From NCBI GenBank assembly GCA_020216575.1, contig JAIUYC010000355.1, positions 1 to 5,556 on the forward strand: a stretch of 5,556 nt of DNA, in the 5' to 3' direction. Origin of the DNA: Coleofasciculus sp. S288. Lineage in GTDB: Bacteria; Cyanobacteriota; Cyanobacteriia; Cyanobacteriales; Coleofasciculaceae. Below, one piece after another: positions 1-5,514 of the stretch. Every line of letters begins with the position of its first letter. Positions within the stretch are counted from its first letter, which is position 1. Both the position numbers and the translations under genes were made by a program. Under the pieces are notes generated by a model. It did not search any database, had not been told where the DNA came from, and worked only from the letters and a program-made list of their open reading frames with translations.

Positions 1-716
1 CATTTACCCGTTAAAAGCATCCAATACTGAATCAAGCCAAGAATGCAGCAGGCAATGGCAAGCACCACATGCAGCCGACTGCAAAAGAGCAACTCCTTTT
101 TGCTCTGAATCAGGTAGTAAGCACAGAATATGAGGGGCACGTACCCGATCAAAACTTTGAGACCTAAGATTCCCTGTACAACAGGTTGTCCTGATTCAGA
201 ACCCAAAAACTGCATAGAACCGTTAACAAATAGCAGTGTCATCAGGGACATTGCCAAGAGAATGCCCAGGCTAGGCATCAAGTTTTTGGGAATCAAGATC
301 GGTCGTCTTTTACGTTGGCATTCCTGAGCCAAGCCAAGGAGAGCGGGAATGTAGAACCCATCTTTAGCAAGCTGGAATAGTATATTTCCCCCACCGACCC
401 AGTAGGTTACGGTGCCGTTAATGGGAAGGTACATGAGGAAAAACCACAGTGCCTTCCGAGGATATTTGTAAGAAAATCCGAGAACGGGTATTGCTAAGCC
501 GGCAACGCCAATCTTTGGCTCAACTAGTAGAGCAAGTACAATGCCAAGGAGAGCCGCTAGGAAAAGACTGATTGATAAAAATTGAATCAGTTCTTTACGT
601 TCCTGTTGCGCCTTGCGCTTTTTAGCTAACTGCTCTTTTAGACTCAATACAGTTGCGCCACCTGCTTGCTTTTTCCCTTTCTTTGACTTTGTGGATTTGG
701 GTTTTGCTTTTGGCAT
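1..716 (-). CDS. hpsL: HpsL-like polysaccharide biosynthesis membrane protein (O-antigen ligase/polymerase-like), 3' part cut off by window edge
   Basis: An open frame runs from an ATG at 716 off the left edge, giving 238 residues with no stop. Residues 1-40 are strongly basic (8 Lys in the first 17, then a second cluster AKKRK at 31-35), so this tail should stay in the cytoplasm. Hydrophobic segments follow at about 44-65, 68-82, 88-107, 118-131, 148-165, 183-203 and 213-235, with basic loops between them (QRKRRP at 134-139, SKKE at 205-208). This is the layout of the N-terminal half of Wzy/WaaL-type polysaccharide polymerases or ligases. The basic tail, the KYPRKALWFF-type segment and the GGGN..FQLAKDGFY segment match my memory of cyanobacterial HpsL, linked to hormogonium polysaccharide. 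The diagnostic Wzy_C-like part lies outside the window, so the enzymatic role is not shown. It starts 69 bp after a glycosyltransferase stop, consistent with one operon. No clear Shine-Dalgarno sequence precedes the ATG. The membrane protein call is secure; the HpsL name is from memory. Confidence 0.72.
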   Translation of the reverse strand, partial: MPKAKPKSTKSKKGKKQAGGATVLSLKEQLAKKRKAQQERKELIQFLSISLFLAALLGIVLALLVEPKIGVAGLAIPVLGFSYKYPRKALWFFLMYLPINGTVTYWVGGGNILFQLAKDGFYIPALLGLAQECQRKRRPILIPKNLMPSLGILLAMSLMTLLFVNGSMQFLGSESGQPVVQGILGLKVLIGYVPLIFCAYYLIQSKKELLFCSRLHVVLAIACCILGLIQYWMLLTGK

Positions 717-785
717 AGTATCGTTTTGGGGCTGTTCTTTAATTAGGGAAATAGCGCAATGCAGCTCAACTAATATTTTTCTTTA

Positions 786-1541
786 TTAACTAATTTTGTA
801 CAAGCCAAACTCTTCACAGATTGGCGGAGACAGACGACGCCGATTAATAAGGCTGAAACTCAATCGACTTGGGTGGTAATATTGATGTTGTCCGTGATCA
901 ACTACATAGACGGCACCAGCAAAGGGTAAGGGAGCAATTTTTTTTCCTTTCTTTGCTAAATGTTCTCGGGGTTTGGCGTGATCAATGTAGTATTTGTAGT
1001 AACCATATCCGCGATTATATTCTGGCTGTTCGGGAATCTCGTTCAAGTCATAGCGAATAATGTTGCATGAACCACACATCTTATAGAAATCTCTATACTT
1101 TATATAGATATAATCACTTCCATCTTGATATTTATAACCTCTATTCACAAACCATCCATTAGCATCAGGATTTTGGCTGACAAACTCGGCTAAGTTCTTG
1201 CTGACGCAATCATCAGCATCAACGGCCATGGTATGAGAGGGTTTAAATTGATTGGCATAAACCAATCCGTTTAAAATTTTTCTGCCTTTATCCGTGCGTT
1301 GATTGTTAAGTTTCTCTTTTTCAGTGAAGGAGGAGAAATTAACTTTAAGGTAGGTGATATGAGGATGGGAGAATTCAATAGTGGGCTTTTCGTTACAAAC
1401 AACGACTACCCTAAAGTTGGGGGAAGTCTGATGGCAAATTGACTTTACACATCTTTCAAATAACTTAGAAACTTGCTCCCAAGACTTGGAAACTTCCGGA
1501 CTCTTAAGCGGAATAACAAATACAAGCACGAGTATAAGCAT
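786..1541 (-). CDS. GT-A fold (GT2-like) glycosyltransferase, probably exopolysaccharide biosynthesis
   Basis: A 251-residue soluble protein. The N-terminus has a nucleotide-sugar-binding Rossmann-like start: beta strand VFVIPL (7-12), helix with CVKSICHQT (31-39), strand FRVVVVCNEKP (43-53). A typical DxD-type metal/nucleotide-diphosphate motif, VDADD, is at 107-111 after a short hydrophobic strand. GSCNIIRYD (157-165) and the Tyr-rich stretch 175-185 likely form the acceptor side, and GQHQYYH (217-223) near the C-terminus could supply a further metal or phosphate ligand. There is no membrane anchor, so it should act at the cytoplasmic face, adding one sugar to a lipid-linked repeat unit. 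The length suits small cyanobacterial exopolysaccharide glycosyltransferases. The gene ends 69 bp before the HpsL-like gene and is probably co-transcribed with it; it may be one of the hps glycosyltransferases, but I cannot say which, and sugar specificity is not readable. No clear Shine-Dalgarno sequence precedes the ATG. GC content of 1081-1200 is only about 32 percent, well below glmM. Confidence 0.85.
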   Translation of the reverse strand: MLILVLVFVIPLKSPEVSKSWEQVSKLFERCVKSICHQTSPNFRVVVVCNEKPTIEFSHPHITYLKVNFSSFTEKEKLNNQRTDKGRKILNGLVYANQFKPSHTMAVDADDCVSKNLAEFVSQNPDANGWFVNRGYKYQDGSDYIYIKYRDFYKMCGSCNIIRYDLNEIPEQPEYNRGYGYYKYYIDHAKPREHLAKKGKKIAPLPFAGAVYVVDHGQHQYYHPSRLSFSLINRRRLSPPICEEFGLYKIS

Positions 1542-1574
1542 TATGAAGTCTATCTTTTAAGGTGCTACCCAATC

Positions 1575-1588
1575 GCATCAATTGATGC
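1575..1588. promoter_or_regulatory. Perfect 14-bp palindrome, possible operator upstream of the glycosyltransferase
   Basis: GCATCAATTGATGC reads identically on both strands. It lies 33 bp before the glycosyltransferase start and about 95 bp downstream of the best promoter candidate, inside the presumed untranslated leader. A symmetric site like this could bind a dimeric regulator, or form a small hairpin in the leader RNA (5 bp around a 4-base loop). No known operator consensus was recognised, so the role is inference. Confidence 0.35.
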
Positions 1589-1688
1589 AAATCCTGCTAC
1601 AACAGCGCTTTGGCACAACGTATTAAGGCCGTTTTGGATAACGACTTCACGGCTCTAGCGATCTTTCTGAAGCAGCACCCTAGCCACT

Positions 1689-1716
1689 ATTATATTGGGT
1701 GACTTCCGATTGGCAA
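1689..1716 (-). promoter_or_regulatory. Sigma-70-type promoter candidate for the glycosyltransferase-hpsL unit
   Basis: On the minus strand, TTGCCA (positions 1716-1711, 5 of 6 matches to TTGACA) and a perfect TATAAT (1694-1689) are separated by 16 bp. Transcription would start near 1682, giving a leader of about 140 nt before the ATG at 1541. It lies in the longest intergenic gap of the window, directly upstream of the two polysaccharide genes, which fits the operon layout. Start site and strength are not proven; hormogonium polysaccharide genes in relatives are often driven by alternative sigma factors, which would use other sequences. Confidence 0.5.
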
Positions 1717-1816
1717 GGCACAAACAAACACCGCAGTCAAGTGAACCCGCCCAGTTGGTTCATTAACTTGCTGCGATGCTAGGTCTGATAGAGCTAAAAA
1801 AAGCAAGCAGAATCGA

Positions 1817-3283
1817 TCAGGCAACTAAGTACTGCTCTACTGCCATAACTAGCTCTGATGTCCAGTAATGGGCGAGTTTGGCACTGACAGCTTCTACCAT
1901 AACTCTGATAAGGGGTTCGGTGCCGGAGGCACGCACTAATACCCGTCCTCGATCGCCCATTGCCACTTCGGCTTTTGCGATCGCCTTCATCAGTTCGTCA
2001 CACTCGCGCCAGCGAAGACGGAGTTCACGATCTTCCACCCGGACATTCCGCAGCAACTGCGGGTAAGTCTGGAAGCTTTCGTCTATTAGCGTTGCCAGGG
2101 ATGTATCCGACTGACGCACTAAAGACGCCAGATGTAAAGCCGTAAGCACGCCATCCCCGGTCATGCTGTAATGATGGCACAGGATATGTCCCGACTGTTC
2201 TCCACCTAGCATAGCTCCAGTTTCCAGCATTTGGGCTTGGACATACTGGTCACCGACGGCAGTCCGGATAAGTTGGCCGCCCGACTGCTTCCAAGCCCGC
2301 TCAAAGCCCAGATTGGCCATGACGGTTGCCACAATCAAATCTCCTGGCAACATCTGAGATTGTCTCAGCATTTGACCCCAGAAATAGAGAATGTAATCGC
2401 CATCGACAACTCGACCTTGAGAATCCACTGCCATCACTCGGTCAGCATCGCCATCAAATGCGAAGCCCATGTCGGCTGAGTGTTGAAGTACCGCCTCTTT
2501 GAGAGGATTTAGGTGAGTAGAGCCACAATTAACATTAATGCGATCGCCATCGGGTTGGTCATGCAGACAAATAACTTGAGCGCCCATTTCGGCAAATACC
2601 TGCCCAGCCAGCCGGACACAAGCCCCCCACGCCAAATCCAGGACAATCCGCATTCCTCGCAAATCCGTTTGCAGCGAACGATGCAAGGATTCTACATACT
2701 CAGCAATCAACTCCGGTCTGTAGTAGTGCTGTCCCCAATCGTTGAGGGGAATCGTCTGACCGACAGCACTTCTCAAGCGCTCTTCAATCTGTTCTTGCAG
2801 CACCACAGGCAGCTTCGAGCCATCTGCACTAAAAAATTTAATTCCATTATCCTCAGGGGGATTGTGGCTGGCTGAAATCATCACCCCTCCTATGGCATTC
2901 GTAGCACTAGTCAGATAGGCGACGCCAGGAGTCGAACACAATCCCACGTTCCAGACCTCTAACCCCGATGCCGTCAGACCCGCCGCCAACGCCATTGCCA
3001 GCATATCGCTGGAGTTTCGCGAGTCTTGTCCGATAATCACAGGACCGGATGTTTCTGCCGAACTTTGTAACACCTGACCTGCCCAGAAACCAACTTGTAA
3101 GGCTAAATCGGCAGTCAGGAGTTCTCCTACTCGTCCTCGAATGCCGTCAGTTCCAAACAAGGGTGTCGTCGGTAGCACGAGTGGCAGGCTGGGGAGATTG
3201 ACCTCAGTCAAGACTCGTTGCTGATGCCGATAAGACGGCTCCAAACGATTAAAGCTCTGAACCCGAGCTGGAGATGTAACCAT
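1817..3283 (-). CDS. glmM: Phosphoglucosamine mutase GlmM
   Basis: A cytoplasmic enzyme converting glucosamine-6-phosphate to glucosamine-1-phosphate, the step before GlmU makes UDP-GlcNAc for peptidoglycan and other glycans. The frame gives 488 residues from the ATG at 3283. All four alpha-D-phosphohexomutase signatures are intact: FGTDGIRG (43-50); the phosphoserine loop SASHNP (137-142, catalytic Ser139); the Mg2+ loop DGDADR (277-282, Asp277/279/281); the sugar-binding loop GGEQSGH (360-366); and the phosphate-binding RASGTEP (451-457). The EQSGH and RASGTEP forms point to GlmM rather than phosphomannomutase. The usual length is about 445-450; the surplus is a 42-residue N-terminal tail before FGTDGIRG, which I recall as common in cyanobacterial orthologues. 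An in-frame GTG at 3307 would add 8 residues, but a GAGGA Shine-Dalgarno sequence lies between it and the ATG, and translation from GTG would leave a leader of only a few bases from the predicted promoter, so the ATG is preferred. It probably forms its own transcription unit. Confidence 0.97.
   Translation of the reverse strand: MVTSPARVQSFNRLEPSYRHQQRVLTEVNLPSLPLVLPTTPLFGTDGIRGRVGELLTADLALQVGFWAGQVLQSSAETSGPVIIGQDSRNSSDMLAMALAAGLTASGLEVWNVGLCSTPGVAYLTSATNAIGGVMISASHNPPEDNGIKFFSADGSKLPVVLQEQIEERLRSAVGQTIPLNDWGQHYYRPELIAEYVESLHRSLQTDLRGMRIVLDLAWGACVRLAGQVFAEMGAQVICLHDQPDGDRINVNCGSTHLNPLKEAVLQHSADMGFAFDGDADRVMAVDSQGRVVDGDYILYFWGQMLRQSQMLPGDLIVATVMANLGFERAWKQSGGQLIRTAVGDQYVQAQMLETGAMLGGEQSGHILCHHYSMTGDGVLTALHLASLVRQSDTSLATLIDESFQTYPQLLRNVRVEDRELRLRWRECDELMKAIAKAEVAMGDRGRVLVRASGTEPLIRVMVEAVSAKLAHYWTSELVMAVEQYLVA
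1977..1984. repeat. HIP1 octamer GCGATCGC
   Basis: Perfect HIP1 site inside glmM, read in the gene as part of the codons for Lys-Ala-Ile-Ala. HIP1 is the palindrome overrepresented in most cyanobacterial genomes; it supports the taxonomic reading. Confidence 0.9.
2540..2547. repeat. HIP1 octamer GCGATCGC
   Basis: A second perfect HIP1 site inside glmM, here read in a different codon phase (Gly-Asp-Arg). Its presence in two phases of one gene suggests selection or conversion acting on the DNA word rather than on the protein. Confidence 0.9.
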
Positions 3284-3293
3284 AACCAAATTA

Positions 3294-3298
3294 TCCTC
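3294..3298 (-). promoter_or_regulatory. glmM: Shine-Dalgarno sequence that decides the glmM start
   Basis: GAGGA on the minus strand lies 10 nt before the ATG at 3283, a workable spacing. The alternative in-frame GTG at 3307 lies upstream of this motif and has no comparable motif of its own at normal distance. This is the main reason for the shorter 488-residue GlmM. Confidence 0.6.
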
Positions 3299-3319
3299 AC
3301 ACAACACACTTATTGTGAG

Positions 3320-3347
3320 AGAATAACACTTTCTTCCATCTCCTCAA
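3320..3347 (-). promoter_or_regulatory. Weak promoter candidate for glmM
   Basis: On the minus strand, TTGAGG (3347-3342, 4 of 6 matches) and TATTCT (3325-3320, 4 of 6 matches) are spaced by 16 bp. A start near 3313 would give a leader of about 30 nt carrying the GAGGA motif. The 168-bp gap upstream of glmM makes a local promoter likely, but the boxes themselves are only moderate. Confidence 0.35.
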
Positions 3348-3399
3348 GAGTCTCTGAAGACAGAAAAATCGTTAGAGAGCAAAGCACTAACCCAAATTG

Positions 3400-3425
3400 T
3401 TTCGCAACGCTCAAAGCAAGCGAAA
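3400..3425 (-). repeat. Imperfect inverted repeat downstream of the DUF7734-like gene
   Basis: TTTCGC and GCGAAA (3400-3405 and 3420-3425) form a 6-bp outer stem, and GCT/AGC (3409-3411 and 3415-3417) a 3-bp inner stem around a 3-base loop. It begins 27 nt after the stop of the upstream gene, where a terminator could sit. No run of T follows on the minus strand, so it is not a standard intrinsic terminator; it may slow polymerase, protect the mRNA end, or be chance. Confidence 0.3.
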
Positions 3426-3451
3426 TACCAAACTCCAAACTTGAAAAACTG

Positions 3452-3751
3452 TCACACTCCCACATCTGCCAACAACTGTTGCATGATTTCCCAAGTCAGT
3501 CCTTGTTGGAGATAACGAGGCGAATCAGGGTTGTAGGGACTGGCGACTCGGTCTATCTTGATAATCTTCGCCTCTGCTGGCAACACTGGAACATCCGGGT
3601 CAAACGCTGTCGGGCGCATTAAGGAACTGGAAAAACCTTTAAAAATTGCAATTTGGTCTTCTTCCCCATCAATTTCAGCCGTGACAATCAAAACTTCCTG
3701 GGGACGCTTAATCGTGTATTGCTCCAGACGCTGCCCAATTGCTTCAGCCAT
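3452..3751 (-). CDS. Small conserved cyanobacterial protein, DUF7734-like, function unknown
   Basis: A 99-residue protein without signal peptide or membrane segment, so probably cytoplasmic. It is acidic in the middle and has three regions: an N-terminal helix plus strands around QYTIKRPQEVLIVTAEIDGEEDQIAIFKG (residues 11-39, strand-strand-hairpin in appearance); a conserved-looking central block SSSLMRPTAFDPDVPVLP (41-58); and a C-terminal IIKIDRVASPYNP (63-75) followed by an amphipathic helix GLTWEIMQQLLADV (84-97). The pattern matches my memory of a short family shared by cyanobacteria and plastid-bearing plants (DUF7734); no motif implies an enzyme activity. It lies 70 bp after the DUF3177 gene, with a heptamer repeat array in the gap, and 168 bp before glmM, so it may be the last gene of the upstream unit. 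No good Shine-Dalgarno sequence precedes its ATG. The family name is moderately sure, the gene call is strong. Confidence 0.82.
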   Translation of the reverse strand: MAEAIGQRLEQYTIKRPQEVLIVTAEIDGEEDQIAIFKGFSSSLMRPTAFDPDVPVLPAEAKIIKIDRVASPYNPDSPRYLQQGLTWEIMQQLLADVGV

Positions 3752-3780
3752 GGTGTTTTGTTGTTTGTTGCTTGTCCTTT

Positions 3781-3813
3781 ACCAATGACCAATGACCAAT
3801 GACCAATGACCAA
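3781..3813. repeat. Heptamer tandem repeat (ACCAATG, 4.7 copies), STRR type
   Basis: Four exact copies of ACCAATG followed by ACCAA, with no mismatch over 33 bp. On the coding strand this reads as repeated TCATTGG-type units. Short tandemly repeated repetitive heptamers between genes are a known feature of filamentous cyanobacteria. The array fills nearly half of the 70-bp gap between the DUF3177 stop (3822) and the next gene's ATG (3751), so it would be transcribed if the two genes form an operon. Confidence 0.92.
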
Positions 3814-3821
3814 AACTACTT

Positions 3822-4415
3822 TTATTGTTCCATCGCCGATCGCCCTTGCTTGCCCAGCCGAATCAGGACAAAATAGCTCAAGTAAAGGATGTAAATGAAT
3901 AATCCCACCATTGCTAGGAAACCTAAAAATTCAGGTCTAGAACCGGTATGGAATAGTTGTTTAAATCCTAAAGGTGGCTCTAACCAAAGCTGGCAAAAAG
4001 AAGTCTGTACCGCCCCTTGGATAAATGCACAACGTAGAGAAGGAATAGTCGCGATCGCTCCCAAGATACTGTAGATGGTAATTGCCCAGCGCCACGAGGT
4101 CAGGGCTAGTTTTAAGGGACGCTGCGGTTGGTCGTCAATATCTTCGTTCACATCAACCCAAAACCAGAGGGAAATGGGAATCAGGAGACGAGCAAACCAT
4201 CCCGACACATAACCAATTGGCCAACCGGCAATAAAAATATAAACCGTAATCGCCAGAAGGCTGGCAACCCGCCAGTAAATAATCAACAAACGTACCATTG
4301 AATCCGCTTTCTGAACAAATGCCCAAACCAGCAGAATCAACGGGATGATAACTGTAAACAAAACTGCTAACCGATAGTCCGTCCAGACTAGCGATCGAAG
4401 GAATTCCTCTTGCAT
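3822..4415 (-). CDS. DUF3177 family integral membrane protein, function unknown
   Basis: A 197-residue inner- or thylakoid-membrane protein. Hydrophobic segments are at about 14-35, 43-64, 66-87, 109-130 and 163-187, implying five helices. The loop between helices 3 and 4 is acidic (DVNEDIDDQ at 88-96), followed by PQRPLKLALTSWRW, and the segment between helices 4 and 5 holds two cysteines (Cys129, Cys141) and an aromatic/proline-rich stretch. The N-terminal sequence MQEEFLRSLVWTDYRLAVLF and the whole layout match my memory of DUF3177, a family found in cyanobacteria. No catalytic or transport motif is visible. It starts 74 bp after the permease stop and could be co-transcribed with it. A full-strength AGGAGGT lies 17 nt upstream of the ATG, further than usual, yet no alternative start codon in this frame lies closer to it. 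The gene and family are confident; no role is claimed. Confidence 0.9.
   Translation of the reverse strand: MQEEFLRSLVWTDYRLAVLFTVIIPLILLVWAFVQKADSMVRLLIIYWRVASLLAITVYIFIAGWPIGYVSGWFARLLIPISLWFWVDVNEDIDDQPQRPLKLALTSWRWAITIYSILGAIATIPSLRCAFIQGAVQTSFCQLWLEPPLGFKQLFHTGSRPEFLGFLAMVGLFIYILYLSYFVLIRLGKQGRSAMEQ
4051..4058. repeat. HIP1 octamer GCGATCGC
   Basis: Perfect HIP1 site in the DUF3177 gene, encoding part of the Leu-Gly-Ala-Ile-Ala stretch of helix 4. The surrounding 15 bases also occur around the HIP1 site in the permease gene. Confidence 0.9.
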
Positions 4416-4432
4416 TGCTCGTTGCCGAAATG

Positions 4433-4439
4433 ACCTCCT
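4433..4439 (-). promoter_or_regulatory. Strong Shine-Dalgarno sequence at unusually long spacing before the DUF3177 gene
   Basis: The minus strand carries AGGAGGT, essentially a full anti-Shine-Dalgarno match, but 17 nt separate it from the ATG at 4415; 5-10 nt is usual. The in-frame codons between them (TCA, TTT, CGG, CAA, CGA, GCA) contain no start, so the start cannot simply be moved. An out-of-frame ATT lies 1 nt downstream of the motif. The motif may still recruit ribosomes through a folded spacer, or be fortuitous. Confidence 0.5.
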
Positions 4440-4489
4440 ATCTATGTTATTCCAGTGCGTGCAGTAGACGTATCATCGCCGTAACCTCT

Positions 4490-5389
4490 CTAACCTTTAA
4501 CACCACTGCCGATATCTGTCGGTACAATGTAGCGCTGCATGAAAAGGAAAAATAGGAGTACGGGGGCGATGGAGATGACCGAACCCGCCGCAATTAAACG
4601 CCAATCGAGGGAGAATGTACCAGCGAGGGTAGCAACGCCTAAGGGTAGAGTATAGTACTCCGGTCGATCTAGAACAATTAACGGCCAAAGGAAGTCACTC
4701 CAAGCCCCAATGAAGACAAAGATTGCCAGTGTTACTAGGGCTGGGCGGACTGCTGGCAGCATTACGTTCCACCACAACCCTAACTCAGAACAGCCATCGA
4801 TCCGGGCGGCTTCTTCCAGTTCCTTGGGTACGCCTTGAAAGGCTTGCCGAAGTAGGAAAATCCCGAAGGCGGAAGCAATGCCCGGGAAAATAACGCCGAG
4901 ATAAGTGTTTTTCAACCCCAGTTGCACCGTCAAGATGTAAAGGGGAATCATTACGATCTGAAAGGGAATCATGATGGTGGAAACGATGCCGGTGAAAATC
5001 AAGTCGCGTCCCCGGAAGTCCAGCCGTGCCAATGGGTAAGCAGCTAAGGAACACAACAGCAGGTTCAAGCTGACGGTGAGAGTGGCAACAATGATACTGT
5101 TGAAGAGGTATGTGCCAAACGGGTGAGTTTGCCAAACTTGAACAAAGTTTTGCAACGTTGGCTGGCTAGGCAACAGTTGGGGAGGGAACTGGAAGATATT
5201 TTCTGTCGGGGACTTTAACGACGTGCTGATGAGCCAGACTAGAGGAAAGAGCATCAGTAGCGCGATCGCTCCCAATAATCCATACATCCCGACCTTATGC
5301 CAAAACGGCGTTGCCGTTTTGGGCGCGTAACCCAATCCCTCTTTGTAACTCATTACGTCATTCCCAATCTGCTGTAAGGTACAGTGCAT
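4490..5389 (-). CDS. Carbohydrate ABC transporter inner-membrane permease, MalG family
   Basis: One of the two membrane subunits of a binding-protein-dependent importer for a sugar, oligosaccharide or polyol. The 299-residue product has six hydrophobic segments at about 34-56, 95-119, 129-153, 162-182, 217-240 and 266-286. The EAA loop that docks on the ATPase is complete: EEAARIDG at 192-199, then nine residues and VMLP at 209-212. The C-terminal QRYIVP...GVKG ending is typical of MalG/UgpE/LacG-type subunits. The substrate is not readable; cyanobacterial relatives include glucosylglycerol and other osmolyte or sugar importers. The binding protein, MalF-type partner and ATPase are not in the window. 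The ATG at 5389 gives the longest form; the ATG at 5353 (Met13, then SYKEGLGY) is a serious alternative, because GGGA lies 8 nt before it, nothing useful precedes 5389, and a weak -10-like TAATAT lies only 9 nt upstream of 5389. The predicted helices are the same either way. Confidence 0.93.
   Translation of the reverse strand: MHCTLQQIGNDVMSYKEGLGYAPKTATPFWHKVGMYGLLGAIALLMLFPLVWLISTSLKSPTENIFQFPPQLLPSQPTLQNFVQVWQTHPFGTYLFNSIIVATLTVSLNLLLCSLAAYPLARLDFRGRDLIFTGIVSTIMIPFQIVMIPLYILTVQLGLKNTYLGVIFPGIASAFGIFLLRQAFQGVPKELEEAARIDGCSELGLWWNVMLPAVRPALVTLAIFVFIGAWSDFLWPLIVLDRPEYYTLPLGVATLAGTFSLDWRLIAAGSVISIAPVLLFFLFMQRYIVPTDIGSGVKG
5262..5269. repeat. HIP1 octamer GCGATCGC
   Basis: Perfect HIP1 site in the first transmembrane helix of the permease, again encoding part of Leu-Gly-Ala-Ile-Ala. 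The 15-base context CGCGATCGCTCCCAA is identical to the site at 4051. Confidence 0.9.
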
Positions 5390-5449
5390 CTGAATTGCAT
5401 ATTAGGCTACTGAACCCCCTTCTGAAGAGAGGATCGTTCGGGTTACCTT

Positions 5450-5470
5450 TCAGTTATCAGTTATCAGTTA
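5450..5470. repeat. Heptamer tandem repeat (CAGTTAT, 3 copies), STRR type
   Basis: Three uninterrupted periods of 7 bp (TCAGTTA units) span 21 bp in the intergenic region upstream of the permease. The unit differs from the ACCAATG array at 3781, so two separate heptamer families are present. Both are of the kind scattered between genes of filamentous cyanobacteria. Confidence 0.75.
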
Positions 5471-5484
5471 ATCCCTGAGTAGTA

Positions 5485-5514
5485 AAGCTCCCATCAAAGA
5501 TGGCTGCTGAGCTT
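5485..5514 (-). repeat. Imperfect hairpin upstream of the permease, possible terminator of an off-window gene
   Basis: AAGCTC (5485-5490) pairs with GAGCTT (5509-5514), and CCATC (5491-5495) pairs with GATGG (5499-5503) around an AAA loop, leaving a 5-base bulge (5504-5508) on one side: 11 bp in total. On the minus strand it is followed by TTTACTACT, a poor T-tract. It could end a minus-strand gene to the right of the window, or be part of a dispersed repeat: the adjacent bases 5506-5524 resemble a CTTCGACTA-GCTCAGC-type word I recall as common between genes in cyanobacteria. Neither is proven. Confidence 0.35.

Noticed and set aside
130..327. Plus-strand open frame opposite the HpsL-like gene.
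   Set aside because: It is antisense to a well-supported membrane protein frame and shows no recognisable protein features.
1610..1702. A 30-codon plus-strand frame from a TTG with protein-like composition (LAQRIKAVLDNDF...).
   Set aside because: It is short, lacks an ATG or ribosome-binding motif, is preceded in frame by a nearby stop, and overlaps the minus-strand promoter candidate. It could be a gene remnant but chance explains it.
1742..1762. TGAACC/GGTTCA inverted repeat downstream of glmM as a terminator.
   Set aside because: The stem is 6 bp with a 9-base loop and no T-run follows on the minus strand.
1797..1804. Run of A (T on the minus strand) shortly after the glmM stop, considered as the tail of an intrinsic terminator.
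   Set aside because: No convincing GC-rich stem directly precedes the T-run on the minus strand.
2513..2875. Plus-strand frame of 120 codons opposite glmM.
   Set aside because: It lies wholly antisense to the conserved glmM, including its Mg2+ loop region; its openness is a by-product of the glmM codons.
3296..3319. CTCACA/TGTGAG inverted repeat overlapping the glmM ribosome-binding motif, considered as a regulatory RNA hairpin.
   Set aside because: The predicted transcript start near 3313 lies inside it, so much of the 5' arm would not be in the RNA; the 12-base loop is also long.
3218..3622. Plus-strand frame of 134 codons across the glmM/DUF7734 gap.
   Set aside because: It overlaps both minus-strand genes and the glmM promoter region, and its translation shows no domain-like pattern.
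4785..5135. Minus-strand frame of 116 codons inside the permease gene, rich in His, Arg and Pro.
   Set aside because: It is an out-of-frame shadow of the permease; the His/Arg/Pro-rich composition is typical of shifted reading of hydrophobic codons.
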